Source: a virus. From it: a DNA stretch of 52,226 nt. Shown piece by piece: positions 21,021-29,380 of the stretch (its first letter is position 1; each line of letters begins with the position of its first letter). The notes beneath the pieces were generated by a model that saw nothing but the letters and a program-made list of their open reading frames with translations, had not been told where the DNA came from and did not search any database. The stretch spans positions 1 to 52,226 of the IMG/VR virus record IMGVR_UViG_3300028146_000004. One strand, written 5' to 3'. Made by a program: the position numbers and the translations under genes.

Positions 21021-21302
21021 ATGTATGAGCATGTAACCCAACTCCTGAGTGACTACGTCACTACGGGAAACATGATCCTGAACCAGTACACGCTGATCGG
21101 CAACATGCTGGTCGCGTTGGGAGCAGGAACGATCGGATGGATGATCGGTTACTTTACGAAGAGACGCCCTGTGCGTAAGCCTCCAGGGCAATGGGACGTG
21201 CCGCCACAAGGGCCTTACGGAACGCGTCCAGGGCTGTACGACTTCGCCCAGCGTTCCCGCACCGTTCTAGACAGTTATAGAGACGATATTAGGACCCCTT
21301 GA
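21021..21302 (+). CDS. Small single-pass membrane protein
   Basis: 93 residues from the ATG at 21021, preceded by GGAG; an ATG at 21009, adjacent to the upstream stop, is also possible. One membrane segment (LIGNMLVALGAGTIGWMIGYF, about 25-45) is followed by basic TKRRPVRK, which predicts an N-out/C-in topology, then a Pro/Gly-rich tail. Its place in a DNA-metabolism operon is unusual; it could tether replication to the membrane or act in superinfection exclusion. Confidence 0.6.
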   Translation: MYEHVTQLLSDYVTTGNMILNQYTLIGNMLVALGAGTIGWMIGYFTKRRPVRKPPGQWDVPPQGPYGTRPGLYDFAQRSRTVLDSYRDDIRTP

Positions 21303-21329
21303 TGTCAACTAGGGCTGTCAGCGTATAAT
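21299..21329 (+). promoter_or_regulatory. Promoter inside the replication module
   Basis: CCCC, TTGATG, a 19-nt spacer and TATAAT (21324-21329). A member of the early promoter family, only 18 bp before the nuclease start codon. Confidence 0.65.
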
Positions 21330-21347
21330 TGGTGATAGGAGGGTAAA

Positions 21348-22673
21348 GTGGAAATCAATGACTACATCACTCTCAAATTGACACATTCGATCCACACAAG
21401 CGAGCGACTCTCGTTCAGAGGTTGCCGACGGCGTTGGAACTGGATCTTCGGTCACGGCTACTACCCGCAGACGACTGCGAAGCCGCTCGAGTTCGGCACG
21501 GCATTCCACAAGGCAATGGAGAAGTGGTATGATCCTGCCTTCTGGAACAAAGACGCAGAGACGAGACTGACGCTCGCTGAACTCGAATTCAAGAACACCT
21601 GCAACCAGCAGAAGGCGACGTACCTCAAGGACCGCGAAGGGAACATCGACGCGGAGGTTGAGGCCGACTTCAAGGAGCGAGTCGAGCTCGGCGTAGGCAT
21701 GTTGCGATACCACTGCAAGAACGTCTCGCCGAAGCTCGACCGTGGGCTTCGTCCAATCCAGACCGAGATCGAGTTCGAAGTCCCAATCACGGACAACAAC
21801 GGCAACCCGATCTGGTGCAAGTGCGACAGCTGCTGGCAACTCTGGCGTAACTCTGATGTGGGCAGAAAAGACATCGACGCTTACATCCAACGTGCTCGAG
21901 ACGACGACGACCGCAAGTGGTGGCAAGCCAAAGGATACGACGATCCATACAAGTTCTTGACGGACAAGTGGTATCGCCACAAGTGGCAAGGTCTTCCCGT
22001 CGCATATGGCGGCCGAATCGACGCGCTCATGCAGGACGAGTACGGACGGATTTGGGTTGTCGACTGGAAGACTGCAGCTCGTCTGTCTGGTCAGGAAGAG
22101 GGAGACTCTCCTGACGAGTTCATCCAGCTCGACGATCAGGTCACCTCGTACTGCTGGGCCATGTGGGTGTTGGGCATCGAGGTCGCCGGCTTCATCCACC
22201 ACGAGATCAAGAAGGCATTCCCGCTTCCGCCAGAGCCGAACAAGGTAAAACGGCAAGGGTGTTGGTATAGCGTCAACAAACAACAGAACACGTCGTATGA
22301 GTTGTACCTCGAGACTATTCGGGAAGGCGATCCTGTCGGCTACGACAGCGGAGCGTACAACGAGTTCCTCGAATACTTGAAGGAGACTGGGCCTCGCTAC
22401 TACAGCCGCAAGCAGGTTGTACGGAGCGAGGCTGAATTGCGTAATGCCGGTTGGAACATCGCGATGGAAGCGATGGAGATGATCCGGCCTAACCTGCCGA
22501 TCTATCCTTCGCCTGGACGATTCGCGTGCTCGTTCTGCGCATTCCGTCAGCCTTGCATCGCAACGAACCGGGACGAAGATGTCGAATACCTCTTCGCCTC
22601 GAGCTACGATGTGCGATCTCGTAGATACTGGGAGCACACGCTTCCTTCGACCGACAGTAAGGGTGGACAATGA
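21348..22673 (+). CDS. RecB/Cas4-like PD-(D/E)XK nuclease
   Basis: 441 residues from a GTG start behind AGGAGGG. The nuclease core shows LEFGTAFHKAMEKW (motif I), YGGRIDALMQDEYGRIWVVDWKTA (the Asp and Asp-x-Lys catalytic pair, about 220-243) and the QLDDQVTSYCWA motif (QxxxY). A Cys early in the protein (RGCRRRW) and FACSFCAFRQPC near the end (about 398-410) give the four ligands of an iron-sulphur cluster, as in Cas4 and AddB nucleases. It probably resects DNA ends for the neighbouring Sak4-like annealing system. Confidence 0.88.
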   Translation: MEINDYITLKLTHSIHTSERLSFRGCRRRWNWIFGHGYYPQTTAKPLEFGTAFHKAMEKWYDPAFWNKDAETRLTLAELEFKNTCNQQKATYLKDREGNIDAEVEADFKERVELGVGMLRYHCKNVSPKLDRGLRPIQTEIEFEVPITDNNGNPIWCKCDSCWQLWRNSDVGRKDIDAYIQRARDDDDRKWWQAKGYDDPYKFLTDKWYRHKWQGLPVAYGGRIDALMQDEYGRIWVVDWKTAARLSGQEEGDSPDEFIQLDDQVTSYCWAMWVLGIEVAGFIHHEIKKAFPLPPEPNKVKRQGCWYSVNKQQNTSYELYLETIREGDPVGYDSGAYNEFLEYLKETGPRYYSRKQVVRSEAELRNAGWNIAMEAMEMIRPNLPIYPSPGRFACSFCAFRQPCIATNRDEDVEYLFASSYDVRSRRYWEHTLPSTDSKGGQ

Positions 22674-23002
22674 AACTTGCTAAGCCGAATCCCAAGATCA
22701 CTCCAGGCGACTACATCAGCACGCCGCAACCGCGCCTGGTGACATCTAGCATGAAGGCGAAGGTCTTCGAGCTGTACAACATCGGCCTTTTCCGTCGTAT
22801 CTTCTACACCGTCGACCACCTCGTCCCCCTCGAGCTCTGCGGAACGAACTCCATCCGCAACCTCTGGCCGCAGCCCAAGAAGGAAGCTCGACTCAAGGAC
22901 CTCGACGAGAACCGGCTCGCTACGGCCGTCCACGCCGGCAAGATGAAGCTGGCCGACGCTCAGCAGGAGATGCTTCAGCTTTGGGGCGGCAGCGCAGCTT
23001 GA
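22670..23002 (+). CDS. HNH-like nuclease domain protein
   Basis: 110 residues, overlapping the nuclease gene by four bases. VDHLVPLELCGTNSIRNLWPQPK (about 48-70) is the DH...N core of a family of small HNH proteins, followed by a typical C-terminal LKDLDENRLATAVHAGKMKLADAQQEMLQLW. It may nick DNA during replication or recombination. It is part of a tightly coupled operon and does not look like a free-standing homing gene. Confidence 0.75.
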   Translation: MKLAKPNPKITPGDYISTPQPRLVTSSMKAKVFELYNIGLFRRIFYTVDHLVPLELCGTNSIRNLWPQPKKEARLKDLDENRLATAVHAGKMKLADAQQEMLQLWGGSAA

Positions 23003-23094
23003 GGTACATAGCATCCTTCATTCTTGCACTAGTCCTAACCGTAGGGTGTGGAGGACTGGTCGTATATCTGGGGATGCTTCTGTTCGTGAAGTGA
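22999..23094 (+). CDS. Possible 31-residue membrane peptide
   Basis: A TTG start overlaps the previous stop (TTGA). The product RYIASFILALVLTVGCGGLVVYLGMLLF is almost entirely one membrane segment. The LTVGC stretch is only a weak lipobox. It fills the gap exactly, which supports it, but the ribosome site is poor. Confidence 0.4.
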   Translation: MRYIASFILALVLTVGCGGLVVYLGMLLFVK

Positions 23095-23131
23095 CTTGCC
23101 CAAACCGATGAGGGCAGAGAAAGGAAAGCAC

Positions 23132-24010
23132 ATGTCCACAATCAGCACGATCAAAGAGCTGACACCAACCACCATCGCGGGACTGAAGCTAGAGAGAGTT
23201 GCAGACGTTCCGCCACACTTCAATATGCTCATCTACGGACGCTCGGGCACTGGGAAGACCTATCTTGCCGGCTCAGCATACGCTGTTCCTGAGATGCGAC
23301 GTGTTCTCTACATCGACATCGAAGGTGGCGTGCTGACGCTACGCAAGGAGTTCCCAGGGGTCGAGCGTGTTCGTATCTCCAGCTGGAAGGAGATGCAGCG
23401 TGTGTACGACGCCTTGTACGCAGGCGGGCATGGCTTCCAGACGGTCATCCTCGACAGCTTGACCGAGATCCAGAAGTTCAACATGGACGAGATCATGCGT
23501 AGGCTGATCGAGTCGAACGAAGCTCGAGACGAAGATGTTCCCTCTCTGCGGGAGTGGGGAAAGAACCTCGAGCAGATCCGACGCTTCGTCCGCGCGTTCC
23601 GAGATCTTCCGCTGAACGTGATCTTCACTGCGCTCGAGCGTGAAGACATGGATCGGCTGAAGAGGCCCATCAAGCTTCCATCCCTGTCAGGCAAGATGGC
23701 CCAGGAGGTCGCCGCCTTCCTGGACATCGTGCTGTACTACAACATCAAGGAGGTCAACGAAGGCGGCGAAACCAAGCAGGTAAGAGTGCTCCAGAGTCAG
23801 GCTACGGAGTCTGTCGTAGCCAAGGATCGCTCAGGCCTGCTTCCACCAGCTCTGATCATTCCGGATCAGGGTACCATGGAGCCACTGTTCGACCTGATCG
23901 TTCGACAGACAGCGTCACGAGCAGCGGCGAAGATCGAGGATGCAAAGCCCAAGCCGGTGACCGGTTTCGACCTAGTAACCGATGCTGAAATTGTCAACGC
24001 AACCAGATGA
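23132..24010 (+). CDS. Sak4-like RecA-fold ATPase
   Basis: 292 residues from the ATG at 23132 behind AAAGGA; an upstream in-frame ATG at 23096 lacks a site. Walker A GRSGTGKT (36-43), followed by LYIDIEGG and Walker B TVILDSL (104-110), is the usual layout of phage Sak4 proteins, short RecA-related ATPases that help single-strand annealing recombination. The neighbouring RecB-like nuclease and SSB-like protein form the usual recombination set. Confidence 0.85.
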   Translation: MSTISTIKELTPTTIAGLKLERVADVPPHFNMLIYGRSGTGKTYLAGSAYAVPEMRRVLYIDIEGGVLTLRKEFPGVERVRISSWKEMQRVYDALYAGGHGFQTVILDSLTEIQKFNMDEIMRRLIESNEARDEDVPSLREWGKNLEQIRRFVRAFRDLPLNVIFTALEREDMDRLKRPIKLPSLSGKMAQEVAAFLDIVLYYNIKEVNEGGETKQVRVLQSQATESVVAKDRSGLLPPALIIPDQGTMEPLFDLIVRQTASRAAAKIEDAKPKPVTGFDLVTDAEIVNATR

Positions 24011-24023
24011 AAAGGAAACCAAA

Positions 24024-24578
24024 ATGACTACTGTTACACCGACCGACGACTTCGAGGACGACGGCCTGTACGTGAACTTCTCAGACGAGGAGGCTGCGTC
24101 CGAAGCTCGTGACATCGAGCCGCTTCCGTCTGGCAAGTACCTCGTTCGGATCACCGACGTGGACATGCGCGAGGTGCAGTCCTCGAAGAACCTCGGCAAG
24201 CCGATGTACAACATCGAGTTCACCGTCATCGGCGACAAGGCCAACGGCCAGTACGTCAACCGCAAGTGCTGGACGATCGCCTGCCTCTTCCCGCCGGCGC
24301 TCTACACCATCTCGCACCTGATGAAGGCGCTGAACATGTCTGTCACCTCCGGCCGCGTTCGCATCCCGAAGCCGGAAGAGCTCATCGACCAGGTCGTCGT
24401 GATCGGCGGCGCCTACGTCGGCGAGCAGGAGGCCAAGGACGGCTCCGGCAAGAAGTACCCGCCGAAGTACGAGGTCAAGTCCATCTTCGCCGAGACCAAG
24501 TGGGCCGAGGTCACCTCCGGCAAGCCTTCGCAGCGCGCCGGCACGGCTACCTCGAAGGGTAGCTCGCTCCTCTCGTAA
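24024..24578 (+). CDS. DUF669/SSB-like single-strand DNA-binding protein
   Basis: 184 residues from the ATG at 24024 behind AAAAGGAAA. After an acidic N-terminus comes PLPSGKYLVRITDVDMREVQSSKNLGKPMYNIEFTVIGDKANGQYVNRKCWTIA (about 35-88), the beta-barrel pattern of DUF669-type phage proteins. The C-terminus is Ser/Gly/Lys-rich. It very probably coats single-stranded DNA for the Sak4-like ATPase next door. Confidence 0.8.
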   Translation: MTTVTPTDDFEDDGLYVNFSDEEAASEARDIEPLPSGKYLVRITDVDMREVQSSKNLGKPMYNIEFTVIGDKANGQYVNRKCWTIACLFPPALYTISHLMKALNMSVTSGRVRIPKPEELIDQVVVIGGAYVGEQEAKDGSGKKYPPKYEVKSIFAETKWAEVTSGKPSQRAGTATSKGSSLLS

Positions 24579-24587
24579 CTGAAGACC

Positions 24588-24637
24588 GGAGCGGAGAGAC
24601 AAGCTTTCAACCGTGGTGGGTTATGTCTCTCCGCTCC
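24588..24637 (+). terminator. 13-bp-stem hairpin, possible terminator or attenuator
   Basis: GGAGCGGAGAGAC pairs perfectly with GTCTCTCCGCTCC around a 24-base loop, followed by CTTCT. It lies between the highly expressed-looking SSB-like gene and the primase gene, a place where partial termination would lower expression of downstream enzymes. Confidence 0.55.
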
Positions 24638-24661
24638 CTTCTAACTGAATAGGAGGTGAGT

Positions 24662-26914
24662 ATGACAGAACCGGCCTCGCCAGAGGAACGTAGGGCGAAA
24701 CAAGATACGTTCTTCAAGATGCTGTTTGGTTTGTCGGAAGGCTTTATTTGTGTGTCCCACAAAAATGCGGCGTCTGGCAAGTGGTCGGAAGAATTCTTCA
24801 AGTATCCTGAAGAGCTGTCACGCATGCTCGATCATGTCGACAGAGTATGTCAGCAGGGCAACACATACTTCTGTCCGCAGCTCCTCAAGTCGAAGAACAG
24901 ACCTCCGGGCGCTAAGAGCGCGAGAACCAAAGACAACGTAGAGACGTGCACAGCTGTCTGGGCGGACCTAGACGGTTGTGCACCTGAGAAGTGCCTTGTG
25001 CCACCCTCGCTGACAATCGAAACGAGCCCCAAACGGTTTCAGGCCCTGTGGGTGTTGAAGGGCACATTGCCGCCAGATGAAGCGGAACAGATCAGCAAGA
25101 ACATCGCATACCACCACGTTGCTGATGGCGCAGACACAGGCGGTTGGGACCTAACACAGCTACTCAGGGTTCCTAATACGTACAACTTCAAGTACTCGAC
25201 GCCAGCAGATGTTCGTCTCATTAAGGTTCTGCGTACGGCCTACGGAGTCGAGGAATTCGATGGGTACGCAGAGTCAAGGATCAACAGCAAGACACATGAC
25301 CCGATGCCGCAAGTCCTGCCGACAGACAGCAGCTACGACGTCATGCAGAAGTACCGTAAGTCGCTCAACCCAGTATGCTTCAGCATCCACGGCACAGCAC
25401 CTGAGCCAGATGCTGACTGGAGCAAGGCGCTTTGGCAGCTTGAGATGCTGTGCTTCGAGGCTGGCATGTCGAGGGAAGAAGTGTTCGTTGTCGCGTCAGA
25501 TGCTAAGTGCAACAAGTATCGGCGCGACAACAAGCAGCCCAGGTTGCTCTGGGAAGAGGTTTGCAAGGCGTACATACTCTCAATTGAAAAGCTCAACATA
25601 CTCGTCCCGGAAACTGAAAAGCTTTCGCCACTCATCAACCAGGCAGAGCTGGACCAGATTGCAGGTCGTGATACGTTTGTCGAGCGGTACATTAGGTGGG
25701 CGAGCGGTCTTGGCGATGCAGCTCCTCAGTACCACCAAGCAGGCGCATTCATCATCCTTAGCGCCCTACTAGCTGGTACGATTCGTCTACCTACATCGTT
25801 CGGAACGATCATGCCGAACCTCTGGTTCATGATCCTAGCCGACACGACGTTGACACGTAAGTCGACGGCAATGGATGTTGCAGTGGATCTGTTGGAGGAA
25901 GTCGATCCAGACGTCCTCCTCGCCACAGACGGTTCAGTAGAAGGTCTCCTGCAGTCATTGGAGATTCGGCCTGGAAAGCCTTCGTTGTTCTTGCGAGACG
26001 AGTTCTCAGGACTTGTCGATGCAATGACAAGGAAGGACTACTATGCCGGCATGGCTGAGTCGCTAACCAAACTGTATGACGGTAAAACGACGAAGCGCGT
26101 ACTGAAGCGAGAGACGGTAACTGTTCGAGAACCTTGTCTGCTCATCTTCGGTGGAGGTATCAAGACGCGTGTACAGAGCCTACTGACGCTCGAGCATGTA
26201 GCATCAGGCTTCGTACCACGTTTCATCTTCATCACGGCTGAGTCGGATGTGACACGGCTACAGCCTCTTGGTCCGCCGACTATGGAGAACATGGACGGCA
26301 GAGACGAACTGCTGCAGGAGCTGCATGAGCTACGGAGCAGATACGTACAGGATCAAGAGATCATCGTCAAAGGCAAGCTGGTAGGCGTCAACCCATCTAG
26401 GTGGGGAGCGTTGCTAACTCCAGAAGCCTGGCAGCGTTACAACCAGCTCGAAGCAACGCTGCTGTATGCAGGCGTCAATAGTGATCAGCCAGACATTATG
26501 ACACCTGTATATGACCGTCTTGCAAAGTCCATACTCAAGGCGTCAGTGCTAATTGCGGCTACTCGAGACCAAGGCGAAGACATCATCGTCGAGCTCGAAG
26601 ACCTCCTCGTGGCGATTAAGTACGGAGAGGGTTGGAGAGCTTATGGAATGGAGATCGTCAACGGCATTGGACGTAGCGCCAACGAGATTCTACTCCAACG
26701 CATCTTCAAAACGATCAAACGTCATCCAGGCATTCCTCGTTCACAGCTGATGCAGTGGTACCATCTCGATGCAAGAAGTGCCGAGATCATATTCATGACG
26801 CTTGAGCAACGTGGATTGATCATGGCAACTAGAATGGGCCGAACATGGGTGTACGAAGCAGTAGGAAGGGTAATAGCAAGTGAGCGGAAAGAAGAAAGCG
26901 GTAGCGATCGTTAG
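24662..26914 (+). CDS. Primase-helicase (RepB-like primase plus DUF3987-type ATPase)
   Basis: 750 residues from the ATG at 24662 behind AGGAGG; a GTG two codons earlier overlaps the site itself. The N-terminal third has TAVWADLDGCAP...IETSPKRFQALWVL (about 98-135) and a later GGWDLTQLLRVPNTYNFK, typical of archaeo-eukaryotic/RepB-type primases. The middle third (about 340-560) is a DUF3987-like ATPase: NLWFMILADTTLTRKST is the P-loop in a non-standard form lacking the usual Gly residues, and PSLFLRDEFSGL is the Walker B. The C-terminus looks like a winged helix. It would prime and unwind at the fork. Codon usage is less biased than in neighbours. Confidence 0.82.
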   Translation: MTEPASPEERRAKQDTFFKMLFGLSEGFICVSHKNAASGKWSEEFFKYPEELSRMLDHVDRVCQQGNTYFCPQLLKSKNRPPGAKSARTKDNVETCTAVWADLDGCAPEKCLVPPSLTIETSPKRFQALWVLKGTLPPDEAEQISKNIAYHHVADGADTGGWDLTQLLRVPNTYNFKYSTPADVRLIKVLRTAYGVEEFDGYAESRINSKTHDPMPQVLPTDSSYDVMQKYRKSLNPVCFSIHGTAPEPDADWSKALWQLEMLCFEAGMSREEVFVVASDAKCNKYRRDNKQPRLLWEEVCKAYILSIEKLNILVPETEKLSPLINQAELDQIAGRDTFVERYIRWASGLGDAAPQYHQAGAFIILSALLAGTIRLPTSFGTIMPNLWFMILADTTLTRKSTAMDVAVDLLEEVDPDVLLATDGSVEGLLQSLEIRPGKPSLFLRDEFSGLVDAMTRKDYYAGMAESLTKLYDGKTTKRVLKRETVTVREPCLLIFGGGIKTRVQSLLTLEHVASGFVPRFIFITAESDVTRLQPLGPPTMENMDGRDELLQELHELRSRYVQDQEIIVKGKLVGVNPSRWGALLTPEAWQRYNQLEATLLYAGVNSDQPDIMTPVYDRLAKSILKASVLIAATRDQGEDIIVELEDLLVAIKYGEGWRAYGMEIVNGIGRSANEILLQRIFKTIKRHPGIPRSQLMQWYHLDARSAEIIFMTLEQRGLIMATRMGRTWVYEAVGRVIASERKEESGSDR

Positions 26915-27677
26915 TGGCGGTCTCGACTCGACGACCTTGGCCTACGATCTCCGTCATACTGGGTACGACGTCGACTTGCTGTCGTTCAACTACGGACAGC
27001 GGCACAAGAAGGAGCTGCAGTTCGCCGCGGCAATCGCCAAGCGGTTCGGCCTGCGACACGACATCATCAACCTGCAACAGCTCAGTAGCATGTTCGCCGA
27101 GAGCGGCTCGTCACTCGTCTCCGACAGCGAGGTGCCGGAGGGTCACTACGCCGAGGACAACATGAAGTCGACGGTCGTACCAAACCGCAACATGATCATG
27201 CTCTCGATCGCAACCGGCATCGCGATCTCACGTGGCGCTGCATGTATAGCAGCAGGCATGCACGCCGGCGACCACTTCATCTACCCGGACTGCCGGCCCG
27301 AGTTCATCAACATCGTCAACGCGGCCATCATGGTCGGCAATGAGGGCTTCCACAGCTTCGACGGCCTACCGATCTTCACTCCCTACATCCACTGGACGAA
27401 GGCCGACATCGCCTTCCGTGCGATGCAGCTCGGCGTGCCTTTCCACATGACGTGGAGCTGTTACAAGGGCGGCGAGAACCACTGTGGTCGTTGCGGTACC
27501 TGCGTTGAGCGGCTCGAGGCCATCTACACTGCAGGCAAGATCTTCGGAGCGCACGGCGACTTCATTCCGCCGGACAACACCGCCTACGACGACAACGAGT
27601 ACTGGAAGGTCGTCATCGCCAAGAAGAAGGCGGAAGACGACGAAGCTCCATTCGACGATCACTCTGAACTGTACTAG
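26880..27677 (+). CDS. queC: 7-cyano-7-deazaguanine (preQ0) synthase QueC
   Basis: 265 residues from a GTG start behind GGAAGG, overlapping the primase gene by 35 bases. SGGLDSTT (12-19) is the PP-loop. C194, C202, C205 and C208 in CYKGGENHCGRCGTC are the zinc ligands. The family uses ATP and ammonia to turn 7-carboxy-7-deazaguanine into preQ0. It is slightly longer than typical bacterial QueC because of an acidic C-terminal tail of about 30 residues. With QueD, QueE, FolE and a DpdA-like enzyme in the same operon, the product is most likely destined for phage DNA and not for tRNA. Confidence 0.95.
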   Translation: MSGKKKAVAIVSGGLDSTTLAYDLRHTGYDVDLLSFNYGQRHKKELQFAAAIAKRFGLRHDIINLQQLSSMFAESGSSLVSDSEVPEGHYAEDNMKSTVVPNRNMIMLSIATGIAISRGAACIAAGMHAGDHFIYPDCRPEFINIVNAAIMVGNEGFHSFDGLPIFTPYIHWTKADIAFRAMQLGVPFHMTWSCYKGGENHCGRCGTCVERLEAIYTAGKIFGAHGDFIPPDNTAYDDNEYWKVVIAKKKAEDDEAPFDDHSELY

Positions 27678-27686
27678 GAGACCAAG

Positions 27687-28010
27687 ATGCCTGAATTCGC
27701 CGAAGCGCCAACTGAGCCAATCAAGTACAACCTGCTCGTCTACGGTGGCCAGGACCGCACCGAGCCCTTGATGAGTCTCACCACGTGGGACGGTTACGAC
27801 ATCAAGGGCGACTGGATCTGCACCTACGGCAACGGCTTGATGATCTCGTTCAAGCTTCCTCCCGAGGCCGACTACATCACCATCTCGGAAATCAAGCCCG
27901 ACCCACTCACCGACCCCATCGGGAGCGTCGACGCGTTGCTCGAGACGACGCAGCCACACGACACCGCGGCTGCAGCTGCGGAGGTGATTCCAGATGAGTC
28001 AGCCGAATAA
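27687..28010 (+). CDS. Unknown protein between queC and queD, 107 aa
   Basis: 107 residues behind AGGAGACC. The first 75 residues look like a beta-sandwich (KYNLLVYGGQDRTEPLMSLTTWDGYDIKGDWICTYGNGLMISFKLP), and the rest is an acidic Ala/Thr tail. It overlaps the queD start by 17 bases. Not recognised. Its coupling to queC and queD makes it a candidate accessory factor of 7-deazaguanine metabolism. Confidence 0.7.
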   Translation: MPEFAEAPTEPIKYNLLVYGGQDRTEPLMSLTTWDGYDIKGDWICTYGNGLMISFKLPPEADYITISEIKPDPLTDPIGSVDALLETTQPHDTAAAAAEVIPDESAE

Positions 28011-28464
28011 CATCGGGACGATCTTCGTCAAGCACAATGCGGAGATCGCTCACCGACTGTCACTGCTCGAGGGCAAGTGCCAACGCATTCACGGGCACTC
28101 GTTCCACATCAAGCTGACGGTCCATGGCATCATGGATGCTCAAGGCATCTGTGCTAGCATCGACTTCGGCAGCCTCAAGAAGCTATTCCGAGGCTACATC
28201 GACTACGAGTGGGATCACCATCTCCACCTGAACGCGGACGATCCGTGGGCCCAAGCCTTCCAACTGCACGACACTATTAATGGTCACAGGCTGCCTGGAC
28301 TCATCACACACCCTGCAGATCCTACGACTGAGAACGTCGCTCGGTGGATCTGCGAGCGCATGTGGAAGGAGCTGAGCTCCTTCTCAGCTGTCAAGGCGAT
28401 CTCGATCGAGATCGAGGAGACTTCCACTAACGGGGCGAAGTGGGTGTGTGCACGTGAAGACTGA
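27994..28464 (+). CDS. queD: 6-carboxytetrahydropterin synthase QueD
   Basis: 156 residues. Zinc ligands H20, H33 and H35 (AEIAH, RIHGHSF), the catalytic Cys at 29 in EGKCQR, WDHHLHLN (about 73-80) with the catalytic Asp/His pair, and PTTENVARW with the substrate-binding Glu are all present, so the enzyme looks intact. It converts dihydroneopterin triphosphate to carboxytetrahydropterin, the second step of preQ0 synthesis. It is a little longer than bacterial QueD (around 120-140). Confidence 0.93.
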   Translation: MSQPNNIGTIFVKHNAEIAHRLSLLEGKCQRIHGHSFHIKLTVHGIMDAQGICASIDFGSLKKLFRGYIDYEWDHHLHLNADDPWAQAFQLHDTINGHRLPGLITHPADPTTENVARWICERMWKELSSFSAVKAISIEIEETSTNGAKWVCARED

Positions 28465-28633
28465 GGTGTGCAGGCCTGAGCGGCCTGTAACCATCACACT
28501 CATATTCGAGAAGGCAGTAGAAGCTCGAGACCTTCTTGAAGAGCTCAAGACGTGGAAGCCGACGCTGGGCTGGTCGCCACTCGTAGCAGACCTCTTCGAC
28601 GCGCTGAAGGAGGCAGCTGACGATGAAGGTTAG
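28448..28633 (+). CDS. Unknown small protein between queD and queE, 61 aa
   Basis: 61 residues from a GTG at 28448 (another GTG at 28454 is possible), overlapping queD and queE at both ends. Sequence such as VTITLIFEKAVEARDLLEELKTWKPTLG is strand-helix-like. No family recognised. The tight overlap suggests the three genes are translated together. Confidence 0.55.
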   Translation: MHVKTEVCRPERPVTITLIFEKAVEARDLLEELKTWKPTLGWSPLVADLFDALKEAADDEG

Positions 28634-29375
28634 CCAGATCTTCGGTCCAACCATTCAAGGCGAAGGTTCGGCGGCAGGTCGCCACTGCCTCTTCGTACGT
28701 ATGTACGACTGCAACCTTCACTGCAAGTGGTGTGACACGGCCTACACCTGGGCGAATACTTCAGGCAAGGCTGCTCTCACCATCGCCAACAAGGTCTTCG
28801 ACAAGGACGATCCCCATCTCGGCCTCAAGGAGATGTCACTCGATGACGTCCTCGGCGAACTTCACGCCCTGTGGGATTACATGAAGACACCGACCATCGT
28901 CGTCTTCTCCGGCGGCGAGCCGATGATGCAGCAGGTCGAGTTGACCGAAGTCGGTCGAGCTCTTCGCAACTGGAACAACGATGTACACGTCGAGACAGCT
29001 GGCACACTTCATCCTCGGTTTGACTTCGACTACATCGTCACGCAGTACAACGTCTCTCCCAAGCTCGCGCACAGCGGCAACCGGCCTGAGCATCGGTACA
29101 AGCCGCACGTGCTCCGAGCCTTGAGCAACACCGGCAAGGCTTGGTTCAAGTTCGTCGTCACCTCCGATACTTCGGACGACGACTTCAAGGAGATCGACTC
29201 CATCGTCAAGGAGTGCCAGATCCCAATCCATCGCGTCATGGTGATGCCTGAGGGCATTACTCAGGAGCACATCATCGACACGGGAAGGAAGATCGTCGAT
29301 CAGGCCTTGAGCCGCGGCTATGGTCTCTCCTTCCGAAGCCACATCGCCCTCTGGCCCAACGACCCCGACAAGTAG
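28623..29375 (+). CDS. queE: 7-carboxy-7-deazaguanine synthase QueE
   Basis: 250 residues. The radical-SAM cluster motif CxxxCxxC is C30, C34 and C37 (CNLHCKWC). The SAM-binding GGE motif is in FSGGEPMM (about 95-102). PTIQGEGSAAGRHCLFVR before the cluster is typical of QueE. The enzyme rearranges carboxytetrahydropterin into carboxydeazaguanine. Length and motifs are normal. It is coupled to the upstream 61-aa gene. Confidence 0.95.
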   Translation: MKVSQIFGPTIQGEGSAAGRHCLFVRMYDCNLHCKWCDTAYTWANTSGKAALTIANKVFDKDDPHLGLKEMSLDDVLGELHALWDYMKTPTIVVFSGGEPMMQQVELTEVGRALRNWNNDVHVETAGTLHPRFDFDYIVTQYNVSPKLAHSGNRPEHRYKPHVLRALSNTGKAWFKFVVTSDTSDDDFKEIDSIVKECQIPIHRVMVMPEGITQEHIIDTGRKIVDQALSRGYGLSFRSHIALWPNDPDK

Positions 29376-29380
29376 GAACC

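Noticed and set aside
21318-22670. 450-codon minus-strand frame opposite the RecB-like nuclease
   Set aside because: The plus-strand frame has clear nuclease motifs, and the minus-strand product is Val/Arg/Leu-rich without recognisable motifs. It is an antisense shadow.
22670-23002. HNH protein as a cos-cleavage partner of the terminase
   Set aside because: Such partners usually sit next to the terminase genes. This one lies far away inside the recombination operon and is coupled to the RecB-like nuclease.
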